This document shows positions 1-6,353 of a stretch of DNA of 32,294 bases, one piece after another (within the stretch, counting starts at the first letter, position 1; each line of letters begins with the position of its first letter). This stretch comes from an uncultured Porphyromonas sp. (GTDB lineage Bacteria > Bacteroidota > Bacteroidia > Bacteroidales > Porphyromonadaceae): the NCBI GenBank assembly GCA_943912835.1, contig CALTVJ010000010.1, positions 1 to 32,294 of the forward strand, read 5' to 3'. The notes beneath the pieces were generated by a model. That model did not search any database. It was not told where the DNA came from and worked only from the letters and a program-made list of their open reading frames with translations. A program made the translations under genes and the position numbers.

Positions 1-8
1 TATCTTTG
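1..8 (+). promoter_or_regulatory. Possible Bacteroidetes -7 element at the window edge
   Basis: The first eight bases, TATCTTTG, match the Bacteroidetes -7 box TAnnTTTG exactly. Any -33 box lies outside the window. A transcript starting here would begin near base 14 and run into the short hairpins and T-run at 65-100, so it could be a small RNA or a leader. Because half of the promoter cannot be seen, this stays tentative. Confidence 0.4.
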
Positions 9-64
9 CGACGCAATACCGTAACTACTGCACCATTATAAAGACTTATCAAGTCCCCTCGTTG

Positions 65-100
65 GCATTGTTACGGAATGCTTTCGGGGGGCATTTTTTT
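65..100 (+). terminator. Weak terminator with a competing hairpin
   Basis: AATGC at 77-81 can pair with GCATT at 91-95, which runs directly into a T-run ending at base 100. The same AATGC can instead pair with an upstream GCATT at 65-69. The two hairpins exclude each other, the layout of a small attenuator, but stems of five base pairs are weak and the G-rich loop adds uncertainty. Confidence 0.35.
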
Positions 101-137
101 ACTTTATCATCTCGGGGGTTATCGGTGACCCGAACGT

Positions 138-290
138 TTGACCCGAGAGTCGGAACTCCTCAAAGAGCCGTGGCTTGAACGCCACCGCAAGGAAGCACGC
201 AAGGGAGTGGCAGGGCGAAAAGCTGAGTGCCAGTGCAGCTCTACGGAGCGAATAATCAGCGAACTCAAACAGTGCCGTAGCGAGCTGTAA
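138..290 (+). pseudogene. Possible gene remnant without an ATG start
   Basis: The frame from TTG 138 to the TAA at 288-290 encodes 50 residues rich in charged amino acids (for example LLKEPWLERHRKEARKGVAG), which looks like protein sequence. There is no ATG and an in-frame TGA lies only four codons upstream, so it may be the end of a decayed gene. It is followed by a hairpin at 336-384. The product is not recognised and chance cannot be excluded. Confidence 0.25.
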
Positions 291-335
291 GAGATTGACG
301 AAACGAACGATAGCACACACTGCTGAGTCAATAAG

Positions 336-384
336 AAGCCCCTCAATAGGTCTTGCCTTGTGCTTGCCCTATATAGGGGGCTTT
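336..384 (+). terminator. Hairpin, possible terminator
   Basis: AAGCCCCTCAATAGG at 336-350 pairs imperfectly with CCTATATAGGGGGCTT at 368-383, leaving a loop of about 17 bases and only a short T tail. It separates the possible gene remnant upstream from the first clear gene. From here to the promoter at 644 I see nothing beyond AT-rich sequence and a distant ATATCCT/AGGATAT pair (387-393 and 416-422). Confidence 0.4.
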
Positions 385-643
385 ATATCCTCTCCTCACT
401 CCTGCAAGCCTGCTGTAGGATATCTACTAATTACTCTATTATATATAATTGGGCGATTTTGAAAATAAAAAACGCTCGATTTTTTTTGTTTCCACATCTC
501 GGCTTCATCTACTTTACAACGCAAGATAGGTAAAACGCACATCACAATACAAGCCAGCCAAATTCACAGAAAAATTTTTCTTCCGTAAGTATCTGAAATA
601 CAAGAGGTATGTAAATTATCATAACAATTCACCATTAAAACAT

Positions 644-674
644 CTTGATGTTATGTAAATTATTCATATCTTTG
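644..674 (+). promoter_or_regulatory. Bacteroidetes sigma-ABfr promoter for the gene at 742
   Basis: CTTG at 644-647, then exactly 19 bases, then TATCTTTG at 667-674. This matches the Bacteroidetes consensus (TTTG, N19-21, TAnnTTTG) closely. Transcription would start near 680, leaving a 5' leader of about 60 bases before the ATG at 742. Confidence 0.8.
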
Positions 675-741
675 CATTGTAAAGTTGTAAGAGTTACAGC
701 AAAGGTAAAATAATTAGTCAAACAAACGAAAAATTAAACTT

Positions 742-1155
742 ATGGAAGAGTTAAAGACATTAGGGACAGAGTACCCTTATCGTGAAGAGGATTTCGCCAC
801 TCCCGAACACATGGACTCGATCCTAAATCAGATGGCTGTACCATGCGAAAGGCTTGTCGTCATGTTCACGGGAAAATTTCTTGAATTTGGAGCTAGTGAT
901 ATGGTAGAAATGATTATGCAGTGTATCGAAAGGCACACTGATTACAAGAGAGAAGACAAAGAAGCCATTTTAATAGTTAAGCACATTTGTTCTGCCCCCA
1001 ATGCAGAAGAGGCTATTCATCGTTTGGGATATGTTTTGAGGTTTGGTGCGAGGTACTTGGTAAATCCCAAATACTTGGCTGTGAAAGTGCAGTCTCTTAC
1101 GGAGCTCGAACCATCAGATAAATCTTATAGGTACTTTACCAAAAAAGAGGATTAG
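742..1155 (+). CDS. Hypothetical protein, 137 aa
   Basis: Product not recognised. The predicted protein is soluble and mostly alpha-helical, with no membrane segment, signal peptide or obvious catalytic motif. The reading frame is well supported by the strong promoter at 644-674 and by an A-rich stretch directly before ATG 742. It converges with the minus-strand gene ending at 1158, leaving only two bases between the stop codons, so the two may interfere by antisense transcription. Its single-gene transcription unit at the left end, away from the replication genes, is the usual setting of a lysogeny or accessory gene, but nothing in the protein proves this. Confidence 0.75.
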   Translation: MEELKTLGTEYPYREEDFATPEHMDSILNQMAVPCERLVVMFTGKFLEFGASDMVEMIMQCIERHTDYKREDKEAILIVKHICSAPNAEEAIHRLGYVLRFGARYLVNPKYLAVKVQSLTELEPSDKSYRYFTKKED

Positions 1156-1157
1156 GG

Positions 1158-1502
1158 CTATCCAATCGCAGAGATCAAGGAGGATGCAAGGCTGGACAAA
1201 AGGTTTGCCACTTCTACCTTAGAGCTAGCAATAGGGATTGGGTTTTCTTGCTCTTCTTGTGTCGGAAACTCTCGGAGGGTTAATTCACTAAGTAGCATTT
1301 CTCCTTGACTTGTTAGTCCGTAAACGCCCATTGGTTTAGCCCGATCTCGGATGATAGAGCGCTCCTCGAGAAGATCGGTTATAAACCTGTTTATCTCGCT
1401 ATCATCTCCCTCATAGAGTTCCCCGATTTCATCGCTTTTGATAGAGCGTAGGACGTGTAAGATTTTGTCTTGTGCTTCTGACACTGAAATTTTCTTAGAC
1501 AT
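1158..1502 (-). CDS. Small predicted regulator, possibly winged-helix, 114 aa
   Basis: The N-terminal 70 residues are predicted helices ending in GVYGLTSQGEMLLSEL, which resembles the last helix and wing of winged-helix DNA-binding proteins. The C-terminal third is serine- and leucine-rich and may oligomerise. ATG at 1502. It is divergent from the HTH gene starting at 1612, with a short intergenic region holding the palindrome GACTA-AG-TAGTC. That layout suggests a regulatory switch. A repressor or antirepressor role is inferred from layout and not shown by the protein. Confidence 0.65.
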   Translation of the reverse strand: MSKKISVSEAQDKILHVLRSIKSDEIGELYEGDDSEINRFITDLLEERSIIRDRAKPMGVYGLTSQGEMLLSELTLREFPTQEEQENPIPIASSKVEVANLLSSLASSLISAIG

Positions 1503-1535
1503 AAGATTGCTTAGTTATTAGGGTTGAACAAATTG

Positions 1536-1547
1536 GACTAAGTAGTC
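1536..1547. promoter_or_regulatory. Operator-like palindrome between divergent regulators
   Basis: GACTA-AG-TAGTC is a perfect 12-base palindrome about midway between the two divergent starts (1502 minus and 1612 plus). A second imperfect inverted repeat (GGGAG and CTCCC) lies just downstream around 1553-1573. No exact TAnnTTTG box is visible on either strand, so the promoters are not placed. Confidence 0.4.
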
Positions 1548-1611
1548 AGCCTGGGGAGGGGTGAGATACTCCCTAGGCACTCCTAAAAGTAATAAAAAAC
1601 ACTGTACAAAT

Positions 1612-1875
1612 ATGGATACCGCATTCGCTATGGAGACCAAGCGCAACATAAAGCGATTGGAGGCCAAAATGGATAAACTACTCCTCATGATGGAGGAGAT
1701 AAAAACGACGAAAGCCTATACGAGTACCGAAGCCAGCCAAATGCTCGGCATCAGCCGAAGGCAAATCGGGCGACTGATGGATAAAGGCGAACTCGGCAGT
1801 GTGCGTGTAGGGCGCAAAATCATGGTTACAGCCGAGAGCCTGGCACGTTACCAACGAACGCAGGGCTTGATTTAG
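1612..1875 (+). CDS. Excisionase-type helix-turn-helix protein, 87 aa
   Basis: The N-terminal 35 residues form a probable coiled coil (METKRNIKRLEAKMDKLLLM). Residues 38-80 are a MerR/excisionase-like HTH of the HTH_17 type, with YTSTEASQMLGISRRQIGRL as the HTH and VRVGRKIMV as the following strand. A GTG at 1561 would add 17 residues, but ATG 1612 follows an A/T-rich stretch and begins the recognisable protein, so I prefer it. Phage proteins of this kind act as excisionases or small transcription regulators. The divergent gene at 1158-1502 supports a regulatory role. Confidence 0.75.
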   Translation: MDTAFAMETKRNIKRLEAKMDKLLLMMEEIKTTKAYTSTEASQMLGISRRQIGRLMDKGELGSVRVGRKIMVTAESLARYQRTQGLI

Positions 1876-2269
1876 ATCCAACGACATACTACTAACTCTC
1901 ACAAGAGAAAACCTCGGAGCGTGTGTCCTCCGATGGTGTAGCAAGCAAATTCATAGACTAAGACACACAGCCCACGGCAGAGAGAGCGTCAAAGCTGTGG
2001 GGGCGAATAAGGGTTCTTTGACATACTGAGATAAGGCACAGCGTGAAAGGCACGCTGATAAACACATAATCACGAGAATAAACATTGGGATAAGGCTTAC
2101 CACGAGCCGAAGCGTTGCGCACAAGCGACCGCTAAGCATTAGTCCCCAGTACATAATATAGCCGTTAGCCCTATGCCTATTGCGATAGGGGTTAAGCACG
2201 CAGAGTGAGACACTCAGACCTCGCACAGTCTCTGACGGCACAACGAAAAATCACAAAACATATACTACT
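1876..2269 (+). ncRNA. Structured leader or small RNA upstream of the LRR gene cluster
   Basis: These 394 bases hold no convincing gene but many stems. CGGAG/CTCCG pair at 1915-1932, CCCACGGC with GCTGTGGG at 1971-2001, and CAGCGTG-AAAGG-CACGCTG is perfect at 2039-2057. GAGTG-AGA-CACTC lies at 2203-2215. ATAGG(GG) at 2185-2191 can pair with either CCTAT at 2176-2180 or CCCTAT at 2169-2174, so two hairpins exclude each other. The region ends directly at the ATG of the first LRR gene. It could be a regulatory 5' leader or a processed RNA. No exact promoter was found. Confidence 0.45.
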
Positions 2270-2794
2270 ATGACACTAGAAGAATTATTAAAAGAGAGAA
2301 ATCTACTTCACATTCTCCACGAAACCCAAGACGGGAAGCTATACTATGATGGTGATCTTGACTTACGAGGCACAGCCATCAAGGCATTGCCCTATAACCT
2401 TAAAGTCAGTGGTTATCTTGACCTACGAGATACAGCAATCACGACACTTCCCGATAACCTCATAGTAGGAGGTTGGCTTGACCTACGAGGCACATCCATC
2501 ACGACACTTTCCGACAACCTTAAAGTCCGAGGGAGTCTTGACTTACGAGGCACAGCCATTACTGAGCTTCCCGATAACCTCTCTGTTGGTGGGAGTCTTG
2601 ACTTACGAGGCACAGCCATCACGGCACTTCCCGATAACCTTGAAGTCGGATGGAATCTTTTCCTACGAGGCACAGCCATCACGGCACTTCCCGATAATCT
2701 TAAAGTCGGTGGTTGTCTTTTCCTACGAGACACAGCCATCACCTCACTTCCCGATAACCTCACGGTCGGAGTGGAGATTTACAAGGACTTTTAA
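2270..2794 (+). CDS. Leucine-rich-repeat-like protein, seven 20-aa repeats
   Basis: After a 28-residue head (MTLEELLKERNLLHILHETQ and the next few residues) come seven tandem 20-residue repeats of the form G-x-LDLRGTAITaLPDNLkVg, then the tail VEIYKDF. The repeat resembles LPX-type leucine-rich repeats, a solenoid used for protein binding. At DNA level the period is exactly 60 bases. Two paralogues with the same head and tail follow, joined by an almost identical linker (taacactacgatacCATG). The protein has no signal peptide, so it probably acts inside the cell. Its target is unknown. A host- or defence-binding role is only a guess. Confidence 0.8.
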   Translation: MTLEELLKERNLLHILHETQDGKLYYDGDLDLRGTAIKALPYNLKVSGYLDLRDTAITTLPDNLIVGGWLDLRGTSITTLSDNLKVRGSLDLRGTAITELPDNLSVGGSLDLRGTAITALPDNLEVGWNLFLRGTAITALPDNLKVGGCLFLRDTAITSLPDNLTVGVEIYKDF

Positions 2795-2806
2795 CACTAC
2801 GATACC

Positions 2807-3151
2807 ATGACACTAGAAGAATATCTAAAAGAGAAAAACCTACTTCACAATCTCCACAAAACCCAAGACGGGAAGCTATACTATGATAGTTATCTTGACC
2901 TAGAAGGCATAGCCATCACGACACTTCCCGATAACCTCACGGTTGGATTTTATCTTGACCTAGTAGGCACAGCCATCACGACACTGCCCGATAACCTCAC
3001 GGTTGGATTTTGGCTTGACCTAGAAGGCACAGCCATCACGGCACTACCCGATAGCCTTAAAGTCGGAGGTTGGCTTGACCTACGAGGCACATCCATCACA
3101 TCACTACCCGATAGCCTTAAAGTCGGAGGAACGATTTACAAGGACTTTTAA
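2807..3151 (+). CDS. Leucine-rich-repeat-like protein, four repeats (paralogue 2)
   Basis: Same architecture as the gene before it. The head MTLEEYLKEKNLLHNLHKTQ is followed by four 20-residue repeats (LDLeGTAITtLPDNLtVG type) and the tail GGTIYKDF. It starts 12 bases after the previous stop, in the repeated linker sequence. The repeat number (four against seven) and mixed repeat variants suggest expansion and contraction by recombination between 60-base units. It is likely co-transcribed with its neighbours. Confidence 0.8.
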   Translation: MTLEEYLKEKNLLHNLHKTQDGKLYYDSYLDLEGIAITTLPDNLTVGFYLDLVGTAITTLPDNLTVGFWLDLEGTAITALPDSLKVGGWLDLRGTSITSLPDSLKVGGTIYKDF

Positions 3152-3163
3152 CACTACGATACT

Positions 3164-3481
3164 ATGACACTAGAAGAATACCTAAAAGAGAAAAACCTAC
3201 TTCACAATCTCTACACCAACCAAGACGGGAAGCTATGCTATAGAGGAAGCCTTAACCTTTCATTTACGGCAATTACTACATTTCCCGATAGCCTTACAAT
3301 AGAAGGTAACCTTGACTTGCGATATACGGAAAATGCTACACTTCCCGACAACCTCACAGTAGAAGGGAATCTTAGCTTGCAAGGCGCTGAGTTCCGTACA
3401 CTCCCCGATAACCTCATAGTAAGAGGTCGTCGTTTCCTGCGAGACACGAAAGTAGGAGGCAAGATTTACAAAGGCTTTTAA
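3164..3481 (+). CDS. Leucine-rich-repeat-like protein, diverged paralogue 3
   Basis: The head is close to paralogue 2. Three 20-residue repeats follow that are clearly more diverged (LNLSFTAITTFPDSL, LDLRYTENATLPDNL, LSLQGAEFRTLPDNL), then a shortened fourth repeat (RRFLRDTKV) and the tail GGKIYKGF. The truncated repeat and loss of consensus residues suggest an older or decaying copy. The same linker sequence follows its stop and leads straight into the next, unrelated gene, so the linker itself is part of what was duplicated. Confidence 0.75.
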   Translation: MTLEEYLKEKNLLHNLYTNQDGKLCYRGSLNLSFTAITTFPDSLTIEGNLDLRYTENATLPDNLTVEGNLSLQGAEFRTLPDNLIVRGRRFLRDTKVGGKIYKGF

Positions 3482-3493
3482 CACTACGATACC

Positions 3494-3718
3494 ATGACAC
3501 GAAAGGAACGTGAACGCCTCAAGACGATAGAGGCATTTGAGACACTATCAGCCATTACACTCATTGGCTTTGTCATCTGTCAAGGCTTAGCCCTCTTTGT
3601 TTGGGTGATGGGTCGGGGCTTTGATGGCGTTTTTGCCTGGCAGTTTTTTGCGACCATTTGCTTAGGGCTAATGCATTATTTCAGAGAGAAAAGGAGGGAT
3701 TATGAGAGTTACATTTAG
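3494..3718 (+). CDS. Small membrane protein, 74 aa
   Basis: A basic N-terminus (MTRKERERLKTIEAF) precedes two hydrophobic segments, about residues 18-38 and 46-60, and a charged C-terminus (REKRRDYESYI). Two membrane helices with both ends in the cytoplasm fit the positive-inside rule. The start lies in the same linker found between the LRR genes. The last 17 bases overlap the next gene, implying coupled translation. Function unknown. Small phage membrane proteins of this kind can act in superinfection exclusion or lysis control, but nothing here decides it. Confidence 0.6.
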   Translation: MTRKERERLKTIEAFETLSAITLIGFVICQGLALFVWVMGRGFDGVFAWQFFATICLGLMHYFREKRRDYESYI

Positions 3719-4022
3719 GGAGCGCATCGCTCGCTGGGTCTATCCCGAAGCGTTCGCCCGCATCGAAGCACTCCGAAGCTACCACGATGCCGATACGAAG
3801 ACGATACATAAGCAACGAGAGACGATGTCGGATATGCAACTCGCAGGGCGCAAGCAGAGCGAAGAGGCTAAGCGACTCGCCCGCGAATTGGAAATAAGCA
3901 AAGCTAATGGCGTACGTCTTCGCAAGGAAGTAAAGGGGCTTAAACGAGCTAACCAGCAACTCAGCGCATACATCAACCGAGAGGGGCGCAGTCGCAAGGC
4001 TCGTCGCCCACGCATAGAATAA
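3702..4022 (+). CDS. Coiled-coil hypothetical protein, 106 aa
   Basis: The N-terminus (MRVTFRERIARWVYPEAF) is basic and amphipathic. Residues 35-95 are a long charged heptad-like helix (SEEAKRLARELEISKANGV is part of it), and the C-terminus is very basic (SRKARRPRIE), which could touch nucleic acid. It overlaps the preceding membrane protein gene by 17 bases, so the two may form a functional pair. No family recognised. Confidence 0.65.
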   Translation: MRVTFRERIARWVYPEAFARIEALRSYHDADTKTIHKQRETMSDMQLAGRKQSEEAKRLARELEISKANGVRLRKEVKGLKRANQQLSAYINREGRSRKARRPRIE

Positions 4023-4043
4023 CACAAAAACAGCATTAAAACT

Positions 4044-4421
4044 ATGGCAGTATATAGCGAAGAGGGGCGCATCATTCATCTAAGCCCCATAGAGAAAGGG
4101 ATAGGCAAATCAAGTGGGAAAGAGTGGCGCAGGCAGATGGTCGTGATTGAGATAGACGAAGGTCGCCATACAAGGCGAGTGCCCTTTGAACTATGGAACG
4201 ACAAGATAGACCGATTCGCGCTATTTGAGGGCGATCGTATCAGCGTGCGTCTTGAAGTGGATGCGCACGAGTGGGAGGGCAAATGGTATCCGCGTATTTC
4301 AGCCTATCGCATTGAGCTGATAGAGGAGCGTGCGCCTGGGCAAAGTATCGCCCCAACAGCCAGCGTAGCCGTGGGGAGCAGTGGCGCAAGCGTTCCCAGT
4401 GGCGATGAATTACCATTCTAA
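4044..4421 (+). CDS. DUF3127-like OB-fold protein, SSB-like
   Basis: Residues 1-95 match the pattern of the Bacteroidetes DUF3127 family: a beta-rich OB-fold-like domain with GKSSGKEWRRQMVVIEI, VPFELWNDKID and WEGKWYPRISAYRIE. A flexible tail follows and ends in GDELPF. An acidic tip ending in a hydrophobic pair and phenylalanine is the hallmark of bacterial single-strand-binding proteins, where it recruits replication and repair enzymes. I infer a phage ssDNA-binding protein or a partner of one. Its place ahead of the replication genes fits. Confidence 0.75.
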   Translation: MAVYSEEGRIIHLSPIEKGIGKSSGKEWRRQMVVIEIDEGRHTRRVPFELWNDKIDRFALFEGDRISVRLEVDAHEWEGKWYPRISAYRIELIEERAPGQSIAPTASVAVGSSGASVPSGDELPF

Positions 4422-4433
4422 GATACTCCGTTA

Positions 4434-4465
4434 TTTGTATAGTAGTTACTATTTAGTTACCTTTG
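4434..4465 (+). promoter_or_regulatory. Promoter for the hicAB pair
   Basis: TTTG at 4434-4437, 20 bases, then TACCTTTG at 4458-4465 (exact TAnnTTTG). The predicted start is near 4472, about 20 bases before the hicA ATG at 4493. The toxin-antitoxin pair can thus be transcribed independently of the phage operon. Confidence 0.75.
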
Positions 4466-4492
4466 TGAAACACATAAGATAATTGACGACAA

Positions 4493-4675
4493 ATGAAATA
4501 TAGCGAGTTTCACAGACGAATCGTAAAAGCAGGCTGGACGTTTAGCCACGCAACAGGTAGCCATTACTTCTATACAAAAAATGGACGTCTTAGTGAACCG
4601 ATCCCCTACCATGGCTCAAAAGAGATGTTTGAGCCACTACGCAAGAAAATAGCCAAGCACTTAGGTGTAGAGTAA
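4493..4675 (+). CDS. hicA: HicA-family mRNA interferase toxin
   Basis: At 60 residues it has the usual HicA length. The dsRNA-binding-like fold shows in MKYSEFHRRIVKAGWTF, then TGSHYFYT with the family's catalytic histidine (His24), then PYHGSKEMFEPLRKKIAKHL. HicA toxins cleave mRNA and stop translation until held by HicB. The gene is first in its operon, with the antitoxin 28 bases behind, which is the common hicAB order. On a phage it may stabilise the prophage or exclude other phages. All key residues appear intact. Confidence 0.85.
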   Translation: MKYSEFHRRIVKAGWTFSHATGSHYFYTKNGRLSEPIPYHGSKEMFEPLRKKIAKHLGVE

Positions 4676-4703
4676 GCCTAAGCGACAAGGCGCATACCGT
4701 AAC

Positions 4704-5111
4704 ATGTATATGGAAAAATTAGTTATCTACCTCGGAGCTTCGCAAGACCACTTCGGAGCTTATGCCGAGCATGTCGAGGGTATCTACGGAGCAGGGGCAA
4801 CCCCAAGCGAAGCCCTCAAAAACATAAACGAAGCCATCGTGCTACTCAAAGAGACGAGACCACCAGAAGAGATTCCCCCGATACTCCTTGGTGAGTATGA
4901 GTTGGAGGTGCATTACGATGTCGTCAGCCTACTGCGCTACTATGGGCGCATCATTACGATGCCCGCCCTATCAAGCCTAACAGGCATTAACGACAAGCAA
5001 CTACATCGCTATATGAGTGGAGCAACGAAGCCACGAGCCGAGCAATTAAACAAAATTGAGACGGCACTCAATGGCTTAGGGCGAGAGTTAAGCAATATCA
5101 GACTAGTATAA
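4704..5111 (+). CDS. hicB: HicB-family antitoxin with HTH domain
   Basis: Residues 1-60 form the partial RNase H-like HicB fold (EKLVIYLGASQDHFGAYAEH, then ATPSEALKNINEAI). Residues 85-130 are an Xre-type helix-turn-helix (MPALSSLTGINDKQLHRYMS). HicB binds and blocks HicA and represses the shared promoter with its HTH. A second ATG two codons in (MEK) is an alternative start. A strong hairpin terminator lies 18 bases after the stop, so hicAB forms a closed cassette. Confidence 0.85.
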   Translation: MYMEKLVIYLGASQDHFGAYAEHVEGIYGAGATPSEALKNINEAIVLLKETRPPEEIPPILLGEYELEVHYDVVSLLRYYGRIITMPALSSLTGINDKQLHRYMSGATKPRAEQLNKIETALNGLGRELSNIRLV

Positions 5112-5129
5112 ATCATCATTTACCTTATC

Positions 5130-5167
5130 AAAAGTCCTTATCCGAGCAACTTCGGGTAGGGGCTTTT
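5130..5167. terminator. Strong terminator after hicB
   Basis: A 16-base-pair stem (5130-5145 with 5152-5167) and a six-base loop GCAACT. All differences from perfect pairing are G-U wobbles on the plus strand. The arms begin AAAAG and end CTTTT, so it could stop transcription in either direction. It closes the hicAB cassette. Confidence 0.8.
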
Positions 5168-5187
5168 GGCATTCTAAAGCAGGTGAC

Positions 5188-5364
5188 ATGGAAGTACAGA
5201 CACGAGAGTTTGAGGAGTTTTGCCGTCTGGTGGATATGGCTCGTCATGAGTTGAAAACACCACATCTCGGGGAGGGAGGTAGGCGAAAATTGGCTTATAA
5301 GCTGAATATATACTTGGTTAGATACAGGCTTCTCCTCAATGAAGAACACAAAAAGACATCATGA
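5188..5364 (+). CDS. Small hypothetical protein, 58 aa
   Basis: An open frame from ATG 5188 to TGA 5362-5364 encodes a charged helical protein (MEVQTREFEEFCRLVDMARH at the start). Its stop overlaps the start of the next gene in an ATGA junction at 5361-5364, a typical sign of coupled translation and the main reason to believe it. It lies just after the hicB terminator, so it may open the replication operon. No family recognised. Confidence 0.55.
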   Translation: MEVQTREFEEFCRLVDMARHELKTPHLGEGGRRKLAYKLNIYLVRYRLLLNEEHKKTS

Positions 5365-5615
5365 ATGAAAAAGACTATGCTCGCTCTCAGCGTGCCAAAG
5401 ATGCCGTGAGGCGACGCAAAGAAATTGCCTCACAGCTCTATGGTGTGCCGACTGGCGAGCTGATGACGACCACCGAACTCGCCCAGCACCTTAGCGTATC
5501 ACGACCCACGCTCGGCAGTTGGGCGAAAAAAGGCATCATTACAGCCTATGGCTACGGACACGCTCGCTTCTACATCAAGAGTGAAGTGCTTCGTAGCCTT
5601 AGGGCATTAAGCTAA
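5361..5615 (+). CDS. Helix-turn-helix DNA-binding protein, 84 aa
   Basis: Residues 1-30 are a basic helix. Residues 36-84 form a MerR/excisionase-type HTH (MTTTELAQHLSVSRPTLGSW, then ARFYIKSEVLRSL for the wing and last helix). The first gene of a phage replication operon often encodes such a small DNA binder, either a regulator or an origin-binding factor. It overlaps the preceding small gene by the ATGA junction and is six bases from the following replication-like gene. Confidence 0.75.
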   Translation: MNEKDYARSQRAKDAVRRRKEIASQLYGVPTGELMTTTELAQHLSVSRPTLGSWAKKGIITAYGYGHARFYIKSEVLRSLRALS

Positions 5616-5621
5616 TATGAT

Positions 5622-6353
5622 ATGAAGTTAAGCCGAGAAGATTTTGAATTATTGAGGGCTAAGGATAAGTCAGCTTTTTTGGTTAAGGCTTATCTGAGTT
5701 ATGACCCTACGCCCTCTATTCGTGAATGTGCCGAAGCAACGGGACTGAAAAAAGACAAATGTCGTATGTTGTTGCAGGTATTTTCAGACAGCAAATCAGA
5801 CAGCAAATCAGACAGCAAAAGTGCGAATAGTAAGGCACGAGCGCAAAAAGTTCAGACAACAAATCAGACAACAAATCAGACAAAAAGTGAAACAAAAGTT
5901 GAAACACCGAAAGCCCGAAGAGTAAAGGTTAAAAAGGTAGTTGCTGAAACACTAAATGAAACAGCAAATGAAACAACGACACCTCTACGCCAAATCTTCG
6001 ATGACTATTACCGAGGGGTAACCGATTTGGAGTTTTATTGGACTCCCAAAGAAGCAACAGCCCTCAAATACTTAGAGCGCAAGATTAGCAAAGGCATGCA
6101 GGATAAGGGTGTCCTCGTCAGCCGTGAGGGGATAGCCGACAACTTCAAGACACTCTTAGGGATTATTGACGACCCTTGGATATTAGATAACCTTAGTCCA
6201 TCAATCATAAATAGTAAGTACAATGACATTCGTACCCGATACAAGAGCCGTCAAGGCCATAGCCAGCGAGGGCGAGGAGCGAGCCAAGGTCTACTTGATG
6301 AGTTCCAGAACGCTATTAAAGAAAATTTCGGCATCGGAGGCCCCCATCGTTAA
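5622..6353 (+). CDS. Probable phage replication or regulatory protein, 243 aa
   Basis: Residues 1-55 look like a winged-helix/HTH domain (PTPSIRECAEATGLKKDKCR). Residues 56-120 are a low-complexity linker with near-perfect DNA repeats (SDSK three times, then TTNQ twice). Residues 123-205 are a helical domain (LRQIFDDYYRGVTDLEFYWT through SIINSKYNDIRTRY) like those of phage replication initiation or helicase-loading proteins. HTH plus linker plus helical domain is common in phage replisome organisers, so replication is inferred from architecture and place. The last 131 bases overlap the next gene in another frame. Confidence 0.6.
   Translation: MKLSREDFELLRAKDKSAFLVKAYLSYDPTPSIRECAEATGLKKDKCRMLLQVFSDSKSDSKSDSKSANSKARAQKVQTTNQTTNQTKSETKVETPKARRVKVKKVVAETLNETANETTTPLRQIFDDYYRGVTDLEFYWTPKEATALKYLERKISKGMQDKGVLVSREGIADNFKTLLGIIDDPWILDNLSPSIINSKYNDIRTRYKSRQGHSQRGRGASQGLLDEFQNAIKENFGIGGPHR

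Noticed and set aside
2413..2763. Long antisense and alternative frames through the LRR repeats
   Set aside because: A 60-base repeat keeps every frame open by repetition. The plus-strand frame has the head, tail and repeat consensus of three homologous genes.
2270..3151. The 60-base repeats as a CRISPR array
   Set aside because: There are no unique spacers. The period is fully coding and matches a 20-residue protein repeat.
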